A stretch of 64,000 bases of DNA from Austropuccinia psidii. Taxonomy: Eukaryota; Basidiomycota; Pucciniomycetes; Pucciniales; Sphaerophragmiaceae. Positions within the stretch are counted from its first letter, which is position 1. Each line of letters starts with the position of its first letter. Location: the NCBI GenBank assembly GCA_023105745.1, contig JALGQZ010000003.1:76730696-76794695 (forward strand). The letters are read 5' to 3'. This document shows positions 23,690-34,343 of the stretch, in pieces. Under the pieces are notes generated by a model that did no database searches, was not told where the DNA came from, and saw nothing but the letters and a program-made list of their open reading frames with translations. A program made the translations under genes and the position numbers.

Positions 23690-24220
23690 ACCCTCCCGAC
23701 ATGCCTCCGACAACGCTTACCATCCTTACGCTCATGTAGTCCCCTCCCGACATGCCTCCGACACCACTGATGACCCTTACGCTTGTGTAGTGCCCTCCCG
23801 ACATGCCTCCGACACAGCTTACCATCCTTACGCTCATGTAGTGCCCTCCCGACATGCCTCCGACAACAGTTACCCTCCCTCCCGACATTCTCCCGACACT
23901 GCTTACCATCCTTACGCTCATGTAGTGCCCTCCCGACATGCCTCCGACAACAGTTACCCTCCCTCCCGACATTCTCCCGACACTGCTTACCATCCTTACG
24001 CTCATGTAGTGCCCTCCCGACATGCCTCCGACAACAGTTACCCTCCCTCCCAACATTCTCCCGACACTGCTTACCATCCTTACGCTCATGTAGTGCCCTC
24101 CCGACATGCCTCCGACAACAGTTACCCTCCCTCCCGACATTCTCCCGACACTGCTTACCATCCTTACGCTCATGTAGTGCCCTCCCGACATGCCTCCGAC
24201 AACGCTTACCATCCTTAAGC
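23690..24220 (+). repeat. 84-bp minisatellite at the left end of copy 2
   Basis: CGCTCATGTA recurs at 23831, 23915, 23999, 24083 and 24167, an exact 84-bp period over five marks. Flanking units are shorter variants. Each unit contains several CTCCCGACA and CTCCGACA words. The long open frames on both strands here come from the period being a multiple of three and are not genes. Confidence 0.95.
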
Positions 24221-24242
24221 TTCCGTACTACATCCATAGTGT

Positions 24243-24264
24243 GTACGGTGGCTTGTTGGCGTAC
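24243..24264. other. 22-bp dispersed palindrome, left-end site
   Basis: GTACGGTGGC, TT, GTTGGCGTAC, with imperfect arms. It lies directly after the 84-bp array and about 500 bp before the first gene. Confidence 0.75.
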
Positions 24265-24763
24265 ACAATGGACGCCATCGCCGAAATATGCTGAGTGGCC
24301 TTCTCTGCCAACAGGACCTCAGGGGAAATTGGTCAGTATATTCACAATGTTGTGGCTAGGGTTTAAATCATGAGACTCACAAATTAAAACCTAATAAGTG
24401 GACTATTTAAGACAAGAATTGTGTCTCCTGTTTCGCCGACAAAACCATTTTATTTCATATCAATCAAATGAACACTTTGCTTAGTCCTTACCTCATGAGC
24501 ATTGAATAGTTCAAAAGTTGACTTTAGTAGGTTTCTCACTAGTCAACTTTATTCAATGTCTCACAGGGAAGTGATTTCATTTGCATGATATGAAATAATT
24601 TGCAAAACATCGCCTCCTTCAATTTCCCGACAAATCGCATTTTGCACATGCCATTATTTTACTTGCACTTTTTTTCTTGAATTTGGATCTTTTATCCAAA
24701 AATTTTCAAACAAGTTATCAATCAACTCGTCACCATCTATTTGCTTACTAAACTACCTCCGCG
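24265..24763. promoter_or_regulatory. Upstream region of the first element gene
   Basis: About 500 bp without a gene. An inverted repeat pairs AAAGTTGACT (24514-24523) with AGTCAACTTT (24541-24550) and extends imperfectly to CATTGAATA on the left and TATTCAATG on the right, giving roughly 18-bp arms around a 17-bp loop. This could be an operator-like site or a hairpin. Confidence 0.45.
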
Positions 24764-27005
24764 ATGGCCCAAACCCCGGGAAATTCAACAGAATTTAATG
24801 AACGACCAACTTCAGCCCCAGAGAGTGGAAGTGAAATCTCTGATATGGCCAGTAGTCATGAACTGGGAATTGAAGTAGAGAGCCAGTCACATGAAAATAA
24901 TCAAGATCCACCAGCTCTTCCAGAATGTGAGTATACATCCATCTTGAGTATTTCTAATCTCTCAAAACCTGATATTGTGTCATAGCCTTTATTTCAGGTC
25001 AACCGCCAAGCTCCCAGAAACCAAATTTTAAAAGTTATGAGAAGGAAAAGACTGTTGAACCTTGTGCACCGACAGAAGATGATGGGCAAGATGATGTAAT
25101 TTTCAGTGGGGAGGTGGAAATTATATCCAAGGAACAATTTGTCTCCAACATTGCTCAAACAATCCCAAGGCTTGAAAAAATCCAAAATGATAGTAAAATT
25201 CCTGATTATGTGCGTCAAAAGATTGCTGAAGCCATGAGCCTGCTCAAAATGGATTTGAACCGTAAGTCCATTACTAATTCAAAACAAAATTGATAAAAAT
25301 AGCTGCTTACAATATATGGGCAGGTGTGGAGGTGGGAGAATCTCTACCTGAAGGATCTCGAGTCGTAATTGGATTTCCAGGCAAAGGATTAGGAAAAAGA
25401 CCAAATATACATGCGACCAAAAAAACAAACAAAAAACGCCGTACCTTTGAAGCCGCAAACGATTCTCGCGATCAAGGTGATGAAATTATCAATGTTGAAG
25501 GGGACCATATTGATAATGAACCTCCGCATACTGAACCCTCCCCAATACTCAATGAAACAATCCATGATGAAGCTCCACATACAGAAAGTCCCCCGATACC
25601 CAATGAAACAATGCATGATGCAACCCCTCCCACCTCTCCTCGGAATATTCAAGCCTTTCAAGATAGGGAAACAATTAAACATGATACAATGGGACGAGAT
25701 ATGACTGATATAATTCCAGACGCTGAGCCCGAAGTGTCATCCGCTGCGAATTTTCAAGGAATATTTTTATCCCGCATGGAAGAGTTTGCAGGCGTTTTGA
25801 ATTATCATTCCAATATTACTCAACAATCATGGAAAAGGGGGCTTGATAATATCAATAGGATTTACAAAAATAGATGGGACAATTTACCAACAAAGGATGC
25901 TCATACATTCCTGCCCGTTGGTATTAAGGTGATCAGTAACCGAGATCTTAAAATGTCGGCTTGGCTGCAGGACCTTGAGATGGCAGGTGAGTTTTTTTTT
26001 ATATTTGTGCATGATACTTGATTATTGGCTGTTGACTGGTGATATAAATTGCAATATACAGGGTTAGATTTTTTTAAGCCAACCAAAACAGAAGCGTTTT
26101 TTGATCACAACATTTGGAATCTCAAATTGATGAAGGAATCAGCTAAACCTCCAGATAATCTCCCAAAATCTGAACACTCCTTCTTCAAAATGGTTCAGAG
26201 CCTTCTTTACCCCGCCAATCCAGTTAAACATTTTTGGGCAAATGTTATGTTTTAATCCATTAGTTTAGTCTCATACGATGTGATTGCACCCAAACCATAT
26301 GTTGCACCAACATCAAATTCAACCGATCCTCTTGGACTCGAACGGGGAGCAGTTGAATACCTTGCCTCCTGCTTGAGTAAATCGAAGCAACGTGCAACCC
26401 AACTCAGCATTGAAGGTGGCGGGGCTGACAATGAGATATCCACAAAGCCGCACAAGAACCTGGAGGATCTAATGGATACAGTTATCCATTTGATGATTGC
26501 ATACAACATGGTACGTGCACATACAAAGGTCGAAGTTAATGGCATCAAAGGCAAACTCACAAACTCAAAAAAAAATGAGGCCATCAAAGATCTTTTGGCG
26601 TGTCACAAGAATCTTGGAATCAATCGAATTTGCTATGGTATATTAGCGGCATTCTGTGCGGCGGGGGTTCGTGGTTTGATGGTATGCTCAGATGACTGGA
26701 GAACAAGCTCAGTTAAAGGGGCTTTAGCACTAATTGACATTTCCGCAAAACTTTCAGAGGGTAAAAATCTAGTGGAGCCAGTGTGGCTACGTACTAATAA
26801 GTATATATGTAATTTACTGAATAAAAGCTTCTTCTCATCAGAGTCTTTTAACCCCACTGTACCTCTTAGATTTGATTTTGCACGATGCTTAGTATTAGAC
26901 TTTGGTGATGCCTGGGTGGCGAATCGCGGGCTTGGTTCAAGTGATGAGGTCACCTTGACGGTACCCAGGTCAGCTAAACTCACAACCAGGATTGACCCGT
27001 TTTAG
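24764..27005 (+). pseudogene. Unknown transposon gene 1 (interrupted by one in-frame stop)
   Basis: Four exons fit: 24764-24926, 24998-25261, 25324-25986 and 26062-27005 (introns 71, 62 and 75 nt with GTGAG/GTAAG donors and CAG acceptors); the reading frame is kept across every junction. The product would be about 680 residues. A single TAA at 26253-26255 breaks exon 4; the same frame continues on both sides, so this looks like a point lesion. The N-terminal third is acidic, Ser-rich and probably disordered. A basic run (KKTNKKRR, early in exon 3) resembles a nuclear signal. The C-terminal 240 residues look folded, but I recognise no family. No second copy is in the window to test whether the stop is specific to copy 2. 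Confidence 0.7.
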
Positions 27006-27581
27006 ATTAGCTTTGTACTAGATAGATTGTAATTTAATTTTGCAAAGTTATTTATGAATTTAATAATCATGACTTCCTATCCTACTACTGCCCGGATGCC
27101 ACAGTCTGAGTACCAATAGTAATTGTACGGCGGCATGCCTCCGTACATCATTGCGAAGACTCCGACAAGACGCAAGCTGAGTCAGGCGTTGTGCCCGCGA
27201 GTAGCACACGCGGGGGCATTGCGGGAGGTCACGTGTATCACTTCACGCCAGCCCATAATAGGCAAAAGGTTCCTGTGTCTTTCAAGAGGAGTGGGATAAC
27301 TAGGGATCCACAGCAGGATGCATATTGCATTTGCGTGTGCTTGCAATATTCCAAATTGCTGGATTGGAAAGTGATTGCATGGGAACATCAATGTGTAAAA
27401 TTGAATAATGCACTATCCACTGCAATCATCAGGTTCAGGTATTTGAGATTGTGAATTTGCCAAGGTCAGGCGTGAGCTTTTTTTTAGCCGCAATTAAAAA
27501 AGATTCATCCATCGCAATCCAATTTAGGTGATATTAAGAAATCAGTAATCATTCGGTTTCATTTCATTTTCTGCTGAAAGC
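27006..27581. other. Intergenic region before TET/JBP, with palindrome
   Basis: About 575 bp without a convincing gene. Contains the 22-bp palindrome GTACGGCGGC, AT, GCCTCCGTAC at 27125-27146. The rest probably holds the TET/JBP promoter; no clear TATA box. Confidence 0.5.
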
Positions 27582-28926
27582 ATGCCATTCACGAAAAAAG
27601 GAAAAGAGCGTAAAAGGGAACTCGCGAGAAAGCGTCGGGCTGAGGAAGGAAAGTGTGAGTTACTCGCTTAATCTCAGTGTATATATATAGATATATATAT
27701 ATGCTTCCACATTTATGTGGCACCCTCATTGGGCCCCACTGAAGAACATGGGCTTTAGTCGGTTCAGATTGTGCCAATGTCATGTGGGCTCCAACAGGGA
27801 AGTCAAAGGATGTGTGCCGAAGAAAGCTCCTTGGCAGTATCTGATATCTTGTGTGCTTCAACACATAGTGATCCCGCAACCACTCGGGAATAGTAGCAGA
27901 TCCCAAAAGACAAATGAGCGCAAAACGACCCGAATGAATAGGTTTTTTTCCTCCTCTCGCCCAACAGCACAAATATCAATGCCAGTATCAGCAAATATCA
28001 CCCCAAGTGAAATTCGGAGGGTGGTGGATGTCAATCAGATCAAACGCATTCACTTTGGCCGTGTGGCAATTTTCTCTTCAACCGGATTACTCATTGCCCT
28101 TGTTGAATTCCGACCATTCACAACAATGAGTGAAGTCGAGGTCAATCAATGGGATGAATTATCACAATTCTTATTTCGCGAAAAGAGGTTCACTGACCCT
28201 ATTGCAACAAATGGAGCATTACTGGAGGGATTTATGTTCGCGATTGGGTGGCGCAAATGCACCACGAAGAAAGAACAATTTGGTCTGTATGGTAGTGCTG
28301 GCAAAATTGAAAATGCAAAAGATGAATGGCGGGACCGAGGTGCCAATCTTAGCTCGGTGGGTCGCATTCTAGGTCAATCCTTACAATATGTTGGGGATAA
28401 TTTATTTCAGAAGATTCAAAATTGCTACAACTCATTGGGGGTTCCGTCTTTTGATCAAGTCAACTATGAAGGCGATATTCCGGCAAATCAGGGTGCATTC
28501 GAGTTCGCTTCCGCACTCACTTTCACCATGAATGGATTCAAAAACGCACCTCATGTTGATAAGGATGCATCGCTGTATGCTTCGGGATGGTGGTTTCAAG
28601 CTGATAAGCGGACCGGCCAAATTCAAAGAGATGCGTCAAAGCGGTGTACAGGGGGAAAATTGATTTTCCCAAATGAGCATTTTTGGATTTATCTATCCAC
28701 ATGTCATGGGCTCATTCAGGTAGTGTGGGCCAGTAGTACATTTGTTCATTATACTGATCCAGCACAGGACAACGAAAGCACAACACTAGTGGGTATGTCC
28801 GCACAATGCTCAAGCAGGTTAGCAAAAACAATGCGGCAAAAAAGCAATGGCTATTATGAGATTGGCAAGAGAGCGGGCTATCAAATCAGGGATGGTAATA
28901 CAATCTCATGCCGATTCAAAGAATGA
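27582..28926 (+). CDS. TET/JBP-like 2-oxoglutarate/Fe(II) dioxygenase (transposon cargo)
   Basis: The uninterrupted frame 27715-28926 encodes 403 residues. It shows the dioxygenase signature: HVD (His280, Asp282 in that frame) in GFKNAPHVDKDAS, a distal His345 in TFVHYTDPAQDNE, and Arg368 for 2-oxoglutarate. Surrounding phrases (GVPSFDQVNY, ALTFTMNGF, KLIFPNEHFW, LVGMSAQCS) match what I know of fungal Tet-like oxygenases. TET/JBP enzymes oxidise the methyl group of 5-methylcytosine or thymine in DNA. The start is uncertain: the ATG at 27582 opens a basic peptide (MPFTKKGKERKRELARKRR) followed by a GTGAGT donor (27655). An acceptor after ACACATAG (27868) keeps the frame and would give about 375 residues. 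The ATG at 27715 is the alternative. Basidiomycete TET/JBP genes are known to travel with transposons, mainly KDZ elements; here the carrier has a Tnp2 transposase. Confidence 0.9.
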
Positions 28927-29052
28927 GGAGATTTGCAAGTGGGTTGGGTAAGTAATGGTGAGGTAAGGCAGAGGACAATATACACCAGGATTGGATGGAT
29001 TCGAGTGCGGGAGATGGGGTGTCTCACATGAAAAAGGGGTGAAGTGGATTAT

Positions 29053-29074
29053 GTACGGTGGCATGCCATCGTAC
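29053..29074. other. 22-bp dispersed palindrome, copy 2 counterpart of site 1
   Basis: GTACGGTGGC, AT, GCCATCGTAC, with the CpG in the right arm retained (copy 1 has TpG). Confidence 0.85.
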
Positions 29075-29097
29075 ATCGGTCCTGGTTTGTTGCTATT

Positions 29098-29505
29098 GTC
29101 CAGGATGCCAATGCTTCACACGCGAATCCTCATGCTTGTGCAGGTTCTGACAATGCTAAAAGTTCCTTACGCCTATGCGGGGGGCCATCGCTACACACGC
29201 CAATCCTTATGCCTGTGCAGGCTCCCGAAAGTTTACACGCCAATCCTTACGCCTTTACAGGCTTTCGACGATTCACACGCCAATTCTTACGCTTGTGAAG
29301 CTTCCCCACAATGCTGAAATTTTCTTTAGCCTGTGCAGGATCCCAAGAATTCACAGGCCAATTCTTACGCCTGTGCAGGCTCCCAACAATTCACACGCCA
29401 ATCCTCATGCCTGTGCAGGCTCCCAACAATTCACACGCCAATCCTTACGCCTGTGCAGCCTCCCGACAAGTCACACGCCAATCCTTACGCTTGTGAAGGT
29501 TCTAG
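29098..29505 (+). repeat. 40-bp minisatellite, copy 2 (contracted)
   Basis: Same array as 225-830 but about 195 bp shorter; the units around 29375-29490 are the conserved 40-bp form. The left part aligns unit by unit with copy 1, so the difference is loss or gain of interior units. Confidence 0.88.
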
Positions 29506-29928
29506 CCAATTTAAACAATTCAATACATGAGTAAGACTAATAGCGTGTGACCATAGGAAAGGCCATGTTTCACGAATCTGGACTCGATTGCTCACATACG
29601 GGAACCTCCCGCTTTTTTACAGTTAAGAATGGGTATGGCTCTAAACCATGGGAGAAGAAAATATAGGAGAGGATAACGGCAACTATTGGCGCATTTTGAG
29701 AAAAAGAGGTTCACGAAAACAAATACTCACTCAAACTCTTGGTGGGGCACTTACAAAAATAATTCTCACGCAATCAGGGTTTTTCTCTAAGGAGGAAATA
29801 AGTAATTTTTACGTGAACAAAGAATGTAATAGAATTTGAACATAACAATAATTTAAGACAAATATTTTATTCAAAAGAAAGTATTACAAAAAATAAAAAG
29901 AGGAAATAATGACATTTTTTTTAAATTT

Positions 29929-31304
29929 TTATTTTTTGAGGAATTTGGAGACCATCCCGGTTATGTCCTCCTTTGGATAAGCCTCCAGTGCCTGGGCAAG
30001 GAGGGAGTTTAGTTCCTCCCAGAATTCCCGGTGCATCTCATTTCGATGAGTTGCATCCACGAAAGGAATCATGTGGAGCAAGCGACGATGCTCCAACAAG
30101 ATTCGGCTGATCGAATCGTGGACGATGGCTCGAGGAATCATTAGGGTTGGTCGCAGGTCGGTGAATTCCTGGCGAGCGTCATCGTGAGAATGAGACGAGC
30201 TTGGCACCGGGGGGGAGGAGGCGTTGGGGTTCTCGGGGGCACTGGAAGGGATCTCTGGGGAGGGAACCGGGGTTGGAGTGGAAGGGGAAGATGGTGGAGT
30301 CGGTGAAGAAGAAGGGGGAGGGGGAGGGGGAGGGGGATGGGGTGATCCCACGGGCGTATCGTCGATGATGATGATCGAGCGAGGAGTGGCGGGACGATCT
30401 GGAGACAGTCGAAGAAAAAATGAGGAAAGGTGAATATGGATCGAAGAGAAAGAAGGGGTGACTTACCATAAGGTTCCTCCGTGGATTGCGTAGGAGCCAC
30501 CTCAGGTTCTGGCTCACGAGTCGTATCGTCCTCAGGTGGTTGGGACGATGGACTCGGGCCAGGAATAGGTGGCTCTTCGGTTCGGGAGGGTTCTAAAAAA
30601 GGAGTAAGATTCAGTTCACTCGACTCGAAAGTGAAAGTGAAAATGAAATGAAACTTTGGCTGCTTACCACGGAATAATTCCTCAGACCATCGGGTGCCAC
30701 TCGGGTCTGGAGTGGGTTGCCGGAGGGTTTGCTCGCGAGGCAAACTGGGAACGGGAGAGTCGTGTCGGGGGGGATTCGGGGGGTTTGGTTCTATGAGTAA
30801 TGGAAAAAAGTCAGTATTATTGCGTGAAGAGAAATGAGATAAAGAGGAGAAATAAAACTTACTTTGGCGTTTGAATCCCATCGGTGACAAGACATGGTGA
30901 CGATCAGCCCAAGCTCGAATGTCCTCTCGCCATTGCCATCCTTCATCGGCCGGATAATCACTTCGCTCCGGTCGAGGAGTGAAGTGACCATCGGATGGTG
31001 GCCTAGGAGGGGGAGTGGACAAATCGATACTGGAGGGGACAGGGCTAATCGTCCGGAATCGTTCCCGTTGGCCTGTTTGGGGGCCCGGCGTCCATTCACG
31101 CTCGGAAATGGTTTCATCATTGTCGACCACAAAGGAGTCCTCGCGAGGGCGTCTTGGGCGAGAACTCGTCTGGCCTCGTGGTCGGAAGGGGCGGACAACG
31201 AACAAACATTTCTTGTGTGCTTGTCGGCAAGCATCACAAGCGTCATTCGTCGTCGAGGAGCGAATGCAGGGGATACCCCGCTTGGTGCATAACGTGCACG
31301 ACAT
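29929..31304 (-). CDS. Zn2Cys6 zinc-cluster protein, copy 2
   Basis: Same four-exon structure as copy 1: 31304-30863, 30790-30668, 30592-30467 and 30398-29929, with conserved splice sites. The only length change is 12 extra bases in the last exon (four more residues in a Pro run), giving 386 aa. All six cluster cysteines are kept. The last 25 codons lie in a patch that differs strongly from copy 1 yet remains open. Most other substitutions are CpG transitions. Confidence 0.82.
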
Positions 31305-31945
31305 CTAAAAACAAAACAAAACAGGTTAGTAACTGAATAGAAAGTAAGCAATCAAGAAAGAAAAGGAAGACATACGATGATTTATATAAATTTAAAACGG
31401 AATCAATATAAAAACGCTCTAGTCGGAAGTTTTTAAAAGTCTGGAAGGAAGTCGTGAAGAAAGAAAAATATTAATATCGGTATATAATGTTGACGAAAGT
31501 TTAATTGGAGAAAACGTACAAAGTAGATAGAAGTGGGGTTCTGAAAGTATTAGCAGGAAAAACAAAAAGCGAGCAGGAAGGGGAGTGGGGTTAGTCGAGT
31601 GCGAAAGAAAAGACTGGAAAGGCAGGAAGACAAGGGGGAATACGCACAAGAAGGACAAACGCGGGTGAGGTTGAGCAAAGTGGAGCGGGTGAGAAAGAAA
31701 GTGAAGTGCGTGTCGTGTGAAGATGGTCTTTTATACCAAGGTGAAGCTGAGACGATCTCAGCAGTTGCAGCACCAGCAAAAGTCTCAGCTTCAAGGCGTG
31801 TGGGCAAAATTGAAGCTGAGTCTCAGCGAATGCTGCAACTGAGAAGTGAAATGCTCGCGTGAGGCAGAAGAACAATGGGGGTCTGGCTGAGTATTTCAAT
31901 TTATCGAATTGTCAAGCTGAGTATTGCAATTTATTGAATTGTCAT

Positions 31946-32621
31946 GCTGAGTCAAATCCCCTTTGTTTCCTTAAATTGCCACCCGATCACCCAGGAGGGT
32001 GGTCGTGAGGCCCTTATTGATTGTGCATTGTGGGTGCAATGCACAAGTGACCGCGGCAAGATCACCGGCCTTATGGCCTGGTGATAGTCTTTGAACAAAG
32101 GGGGGGGCTGTAAGACAAGTGAATACAGCGTGAGCTTGCCTCGACCCATTGCTCAGGTTTGCTTTCGGGTCATAATTGAAATGCTCAGTGGCTGAACATT
32201 TTAATTGCACAGTAATTGAACAATTGATATAACAATATCAAATGCACCGCTGAGTATTGCAATTTATTGAATTGTCAAGCTGAGTCAAATCCCCTTTGTT
32301 TCCTTAAATAGCCACCCGATCACCCAGGAGGGTGGTCGTGAGGCCCATGTTGAATGTGCATTGTGGGTGCAATCCACAAGTGACCCATGCAGAAAAGCAC
32401 CCGGTGCATTTGGTCACAAGTGACCGCGGCGAGATTACCGGCCATATGGCCTGGTAATAGTATGTGAACAAAGGGGGGGGCTGCAAGACAAGTGAATACA
32501 GCGTGAGCTTGCCTCGACCCATTGCTCAGGTTTGCTTTCGGGTCATAATTGAAATGCTCAGTGGCTGAACATTGGAATTGCACAGTGATTGAACTATAGA
32601 TATAACAATATCAAATGCACC
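31946..32621 (+). repeat. Direct repeat of about 300 bp, copy 2
   Basis: Units 31946-32248 and 32279-32621, corresponding to 3256-3931 and almost identical to it, including both GGCC-centred inverted repeats. Confidence 0.85.
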
Positions 32622-33820
32622 ATGCTGAGCCATTGCTCAGTCGTTTTTGTATGCGCGCACTCTGAGCATTTGGCACAGCATCGGATGACATTTCAGCCAG
32701 GTGCAGCATTTCACACGCTTTGGTGAAGTGCTCCAAACTGAGCCTTCCAATGAACTATTGCAAAAAAGTTCATTCCATGGCTTTACTGAGCACTTTCTCA
32801 CGGTGCTTTTGACCATGACATGCTCAGCTTGCGTGTGCAAATCGGGTGAAACGCAATGCTGAGCATGTGGCACATGAGCTACGTAAATGCAAACGATCGG
32901 AAGGTGCATGCACATTTGCTAGATGGATGCAGGCTCAAGTAGTATTACACCTTCCTGATCTGTACAGTACAGTCAACACTGTAGTACGCAGTACACCTTT
33001 GTAAATGTACTGCGGGGCAGAGCAAAAAGCTGTTCAACAATGTAACATGCAATAACGTCAAGCCATCGAGTCATATCTCTCACCTGCATCCCTTTGAAGC
33101 ACCTTGTTGGACAGCTCTGCCTAACTACGGCACAGATGCGCATGTAATCCAAATTAATGTAAGTGGGTCTTAATGGGATGACTTAATATTTGGGTCTAAC
33201 ACAAAGAGTTGATTCACTCCGGTGCCATTGTTGGGGCAAACAATGACTGGCCCGCTTGTTCATTGTCGGGCAGCCACACGCTTTCATACGCACCCCCGAT
33301 GGGTCATACACAGGCAAATTTCACACGCCTGGAAGACATTTTACTGCCAGTCTTCCAGCTGCCTATTTTCTTGGTCGGGTTGTCAGCTTGACTGCAGACG
33401 CTCACCCGCTTGCGCGTGGAAACCTGAGGCCAATCAGTGTGGATTCGCTTCAGCCTCATCCACATTAGAATAACAATCCCAGCCTATGATTGCTGAGGCT
33501 GGTCATGTTCGCGTGGGTATCTCCCACCGTGGGTCATTTTCTTCACGTTCTCACACGCCCCGCGCAAGTTGTGGCACCTGGCTTGCAGCCAAAAAATTCC
33601 TTGGGCGTGTGGCCTCTTTCTCCGGAGTTCTGTACGCGCGTGAGGCAAAGAGGCCAATGCCAATCTCGGTGGATTAGTACTCGCCTCAAACGCCATAGGG
33701 GTGAATGTATATGTGGATCACGGCTCACGGCTGGCGCCCCCTTTGATCATCCCAGACATTCCCCCCTGAAAGCCCAGTATGCATCAGTCAGCAAAAAACT
33801 TCAGGCCAAACCAAAGTCAT

Positions 33821-33842
33821 GTTCGGTGGCATGCCACCGAAC
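33821..33842. other. 22-bp dispersed palindrome, perfect copy
   Basis: GTTCGGTGGC, AT, GCCACCGAAC: both arms pair at every position. The best preserved example of the motif in the window. Confidence 0.88.
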
Positions 33843-33954
33843 ATATCTCACCCGCCCACACACAAACATCCCCACAGTGAGATTGCCCTTTGAAACTGCC
33901 AACATTGCCCAGTAGGTCCCTGTGAACAATTAACCTGGGGAGGATACGCTCATT

Positions 33955-33976
33955 GTTCGCTGTCACACCAGCGAAC
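33955..33976. other. 22-bp dispersed palindrome, variant site, copy 2
   Basis: Same as 5265-5286: GTTCGCTG, 6-bp centre, CAGCGAAC. Confidence 0.65.
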
Positions 33977-34343
33977 ATGACTGCATGCCTCTAATATGCC
34001 CTCCACAATAAGCTGCTACAACCCACCCAATTTTGGATGTGCTAATGTCAGCCTTGTTCCACCAAAGGTTTCGTAACTCGCTGCAGATCCAGCAGTCAAA
34101 TGGTGCACCCACATTTTGGCCACCTTGCCTTGATATATGCCCCAAATCGGATATGAAAATTATGAGCCCAAGAGGCCCACCCCCATCAAGACCATGCACG
34201 TAACCACAGGCCATCCCCCCTTGACCCCATTGCTGCCTCTCATATAAGTTCCCCACCTGCGCTTGTTTGTCTTCATTCCGTTTAGCTACCCCCTCCCGAT
34301 CATATAATTTCCAACTGTCCCCAAATAGTTCAAAATAGCCATC

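Larger units (their letters stand above)
31305..34343. promoter_or_regulatory. Divergent intergenic region, copy 2
   Basis: Equivalent of 2615-5653: 5'UTR intron of the Zn2Cys6 gene, GCTGAG motifs, the 300-bp direct repeat, two palindromes (33821-33842 and 33955-33976) and the SNF2 promoter. The last 120 bp before the SNF2 start again differ more than average from copy 1. Confidence 0.5.

Noticed and set aside
23690..24220. CRISPR-like array
   Set aside because: Units are contiguous tandem repeats without unique spacers, in a eukaryotic transposon.
23644..24373. Four overlapping ORFs of 140-200 codons with repeated RHVGRALHERKDG-type units
   Set aside because: The 84-bp period is a multiple of three, so all frames stay open. 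No start context, introns or homology.
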